From Kiritimatiellales bacterium (GTDB lineage: Bacteria; Verrucomicrobiota; Kiritimatiellia; Kiritimatiellales; Pontiellaceae): 6,422 nucleotides of DNA. Location of the stretch: NCBI GenBank assembly GCA_030621805.1, contig JAUXGY010000109.1:1-6422 (forward strand), given 5' to 3'. This document shows, piece by piece, positions 6,275-6,422 of the stretch. A program made the translations under genes and the position numbers. Positions within the stretch are counted from its first letter, which is position 1, and each line of letters begins with the position of its first letter. The notes below the pieces were generated by a model that saw only the letters and a list, made by a program, of their open reading frames with translations, had not been told where the DNA came from and made no database searches.

Positions 6275-6422
6275 GGATGGGCAAGATCAGGCCGCTGCGA
6301 TGACCGACACCTATGTAGCCCGCAATAAACGGCAGGGGGCGCCAGTGGTGTGGATCATCCTCGACGAGCTTGATCTGAGGTTAGCATCCACACAACGTCC
6401 GGAGGACCTACGCCTGCCTGAG
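6273..6422 (+). other. Unidentified open frame leaving the right edge
   Basis: A plus-strand frame is open from an ATG at 6273 to the last base (50 codons). GGAGGG lies 11 bases upstream, a longer spacing than ideal. The peptide contains YVARNKRQG and VVWIILDELDLRL, which I do not recognise. The start overlaps the ATG of the opposite pRiA4b-like frame in a shared CATG. The reverse strand of the same stretch carries a possible family remnant, so this may be only an antisense shadow. This 148-bp edge region holds nothing else I can name apart from an inverted repeat. Confidence 0.2.
6348..6393. repeat. 8-bp inverted repeat GTGTGGAT / ATCCACAC with 30-bp spacing
   Basis: GTGTGGAT at 6348-6355 is exactly complementary to ATCCACAC at 6386-6393. 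Nested within it are GATCA (6353-6357) and TGATC (6371-6375). A small CTCG-A-CGAG palindrome also lies in the interior. The nesting may reflect a folded mobile-element end or a regulatory palindrome, or chance. No direct-repeat target duplication is visible, and the edge cuts off further context. Confidence 0.3.

Noticed and set aside
6380..6390. GTTAGCA resembling an integron attC core
   Set aside because: It does not fit the GTTRRRY consensus, and no matching partner core or attC-like fold was found.

Overview
The window looks like a piece of bacterial chromosome in which every recognisable gene lies on the minus strand. Read in transcription direction (right to left), the order is: a DNA-edge region of unclear content; a pRiA4b ORF-3-like gene missing its 5' part; argG; a 77-bp spacer with a small REP-like palindrome; ftsQ; ftsA; ftsZ; and aroA, which runs off the left edge within a few codons of its expected end.

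The core is the distal part of a division and cell wall (dcw) cluster. FtsQ is a bitopic divisome protein with a POTRA domain. FtsA is the actin-like membrane tether for FtsZ, and FtsZ is the tubulin-like ring protein. The three genes are tightly packed: 14 bp between ftsQ and ftsA, and an 8-bp overlap between ftsA and ftsZ with the ftsZ ribosome site inside the ftsA coding sequence. aroA (EPSP synthase, shikimate pathway) follows ftsZ after 12 bp and is probably part of the same transcript. Upstream of ftsQ lies argG (arginine synthesis) instead of the murB/murC/ddl genes that often stand there.

The organism cannot be fixed from this sequence alone. The genes resemble Gram-negative-type homologues, the DNA has moderate GC content, and the FtsZ is divergent. 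A member of the PVC group (for example Kiritimatiellota, Lentisphaerae or Verrucomicrobia) is my best guess, held with low to moderate confidence.

Most of the window is ordinary housekeeping. The best lead is FtsZ. It keeps the fold signature and a textbook C-terminal FtsA-binding peptide, but it departs from the canonical family at several nucleotide-site positions. It also has Cys in place of the second catalytic Asp of the T7 loop. Secondary leads are a GTAG-plus-palindrome element fused to the argG stop codon, the decayed or truncated mobile-type gene directly upstream of argG, and the unexplained right edge. I saw no CRISPR array, tRNA, rRNA or complete mobile element.
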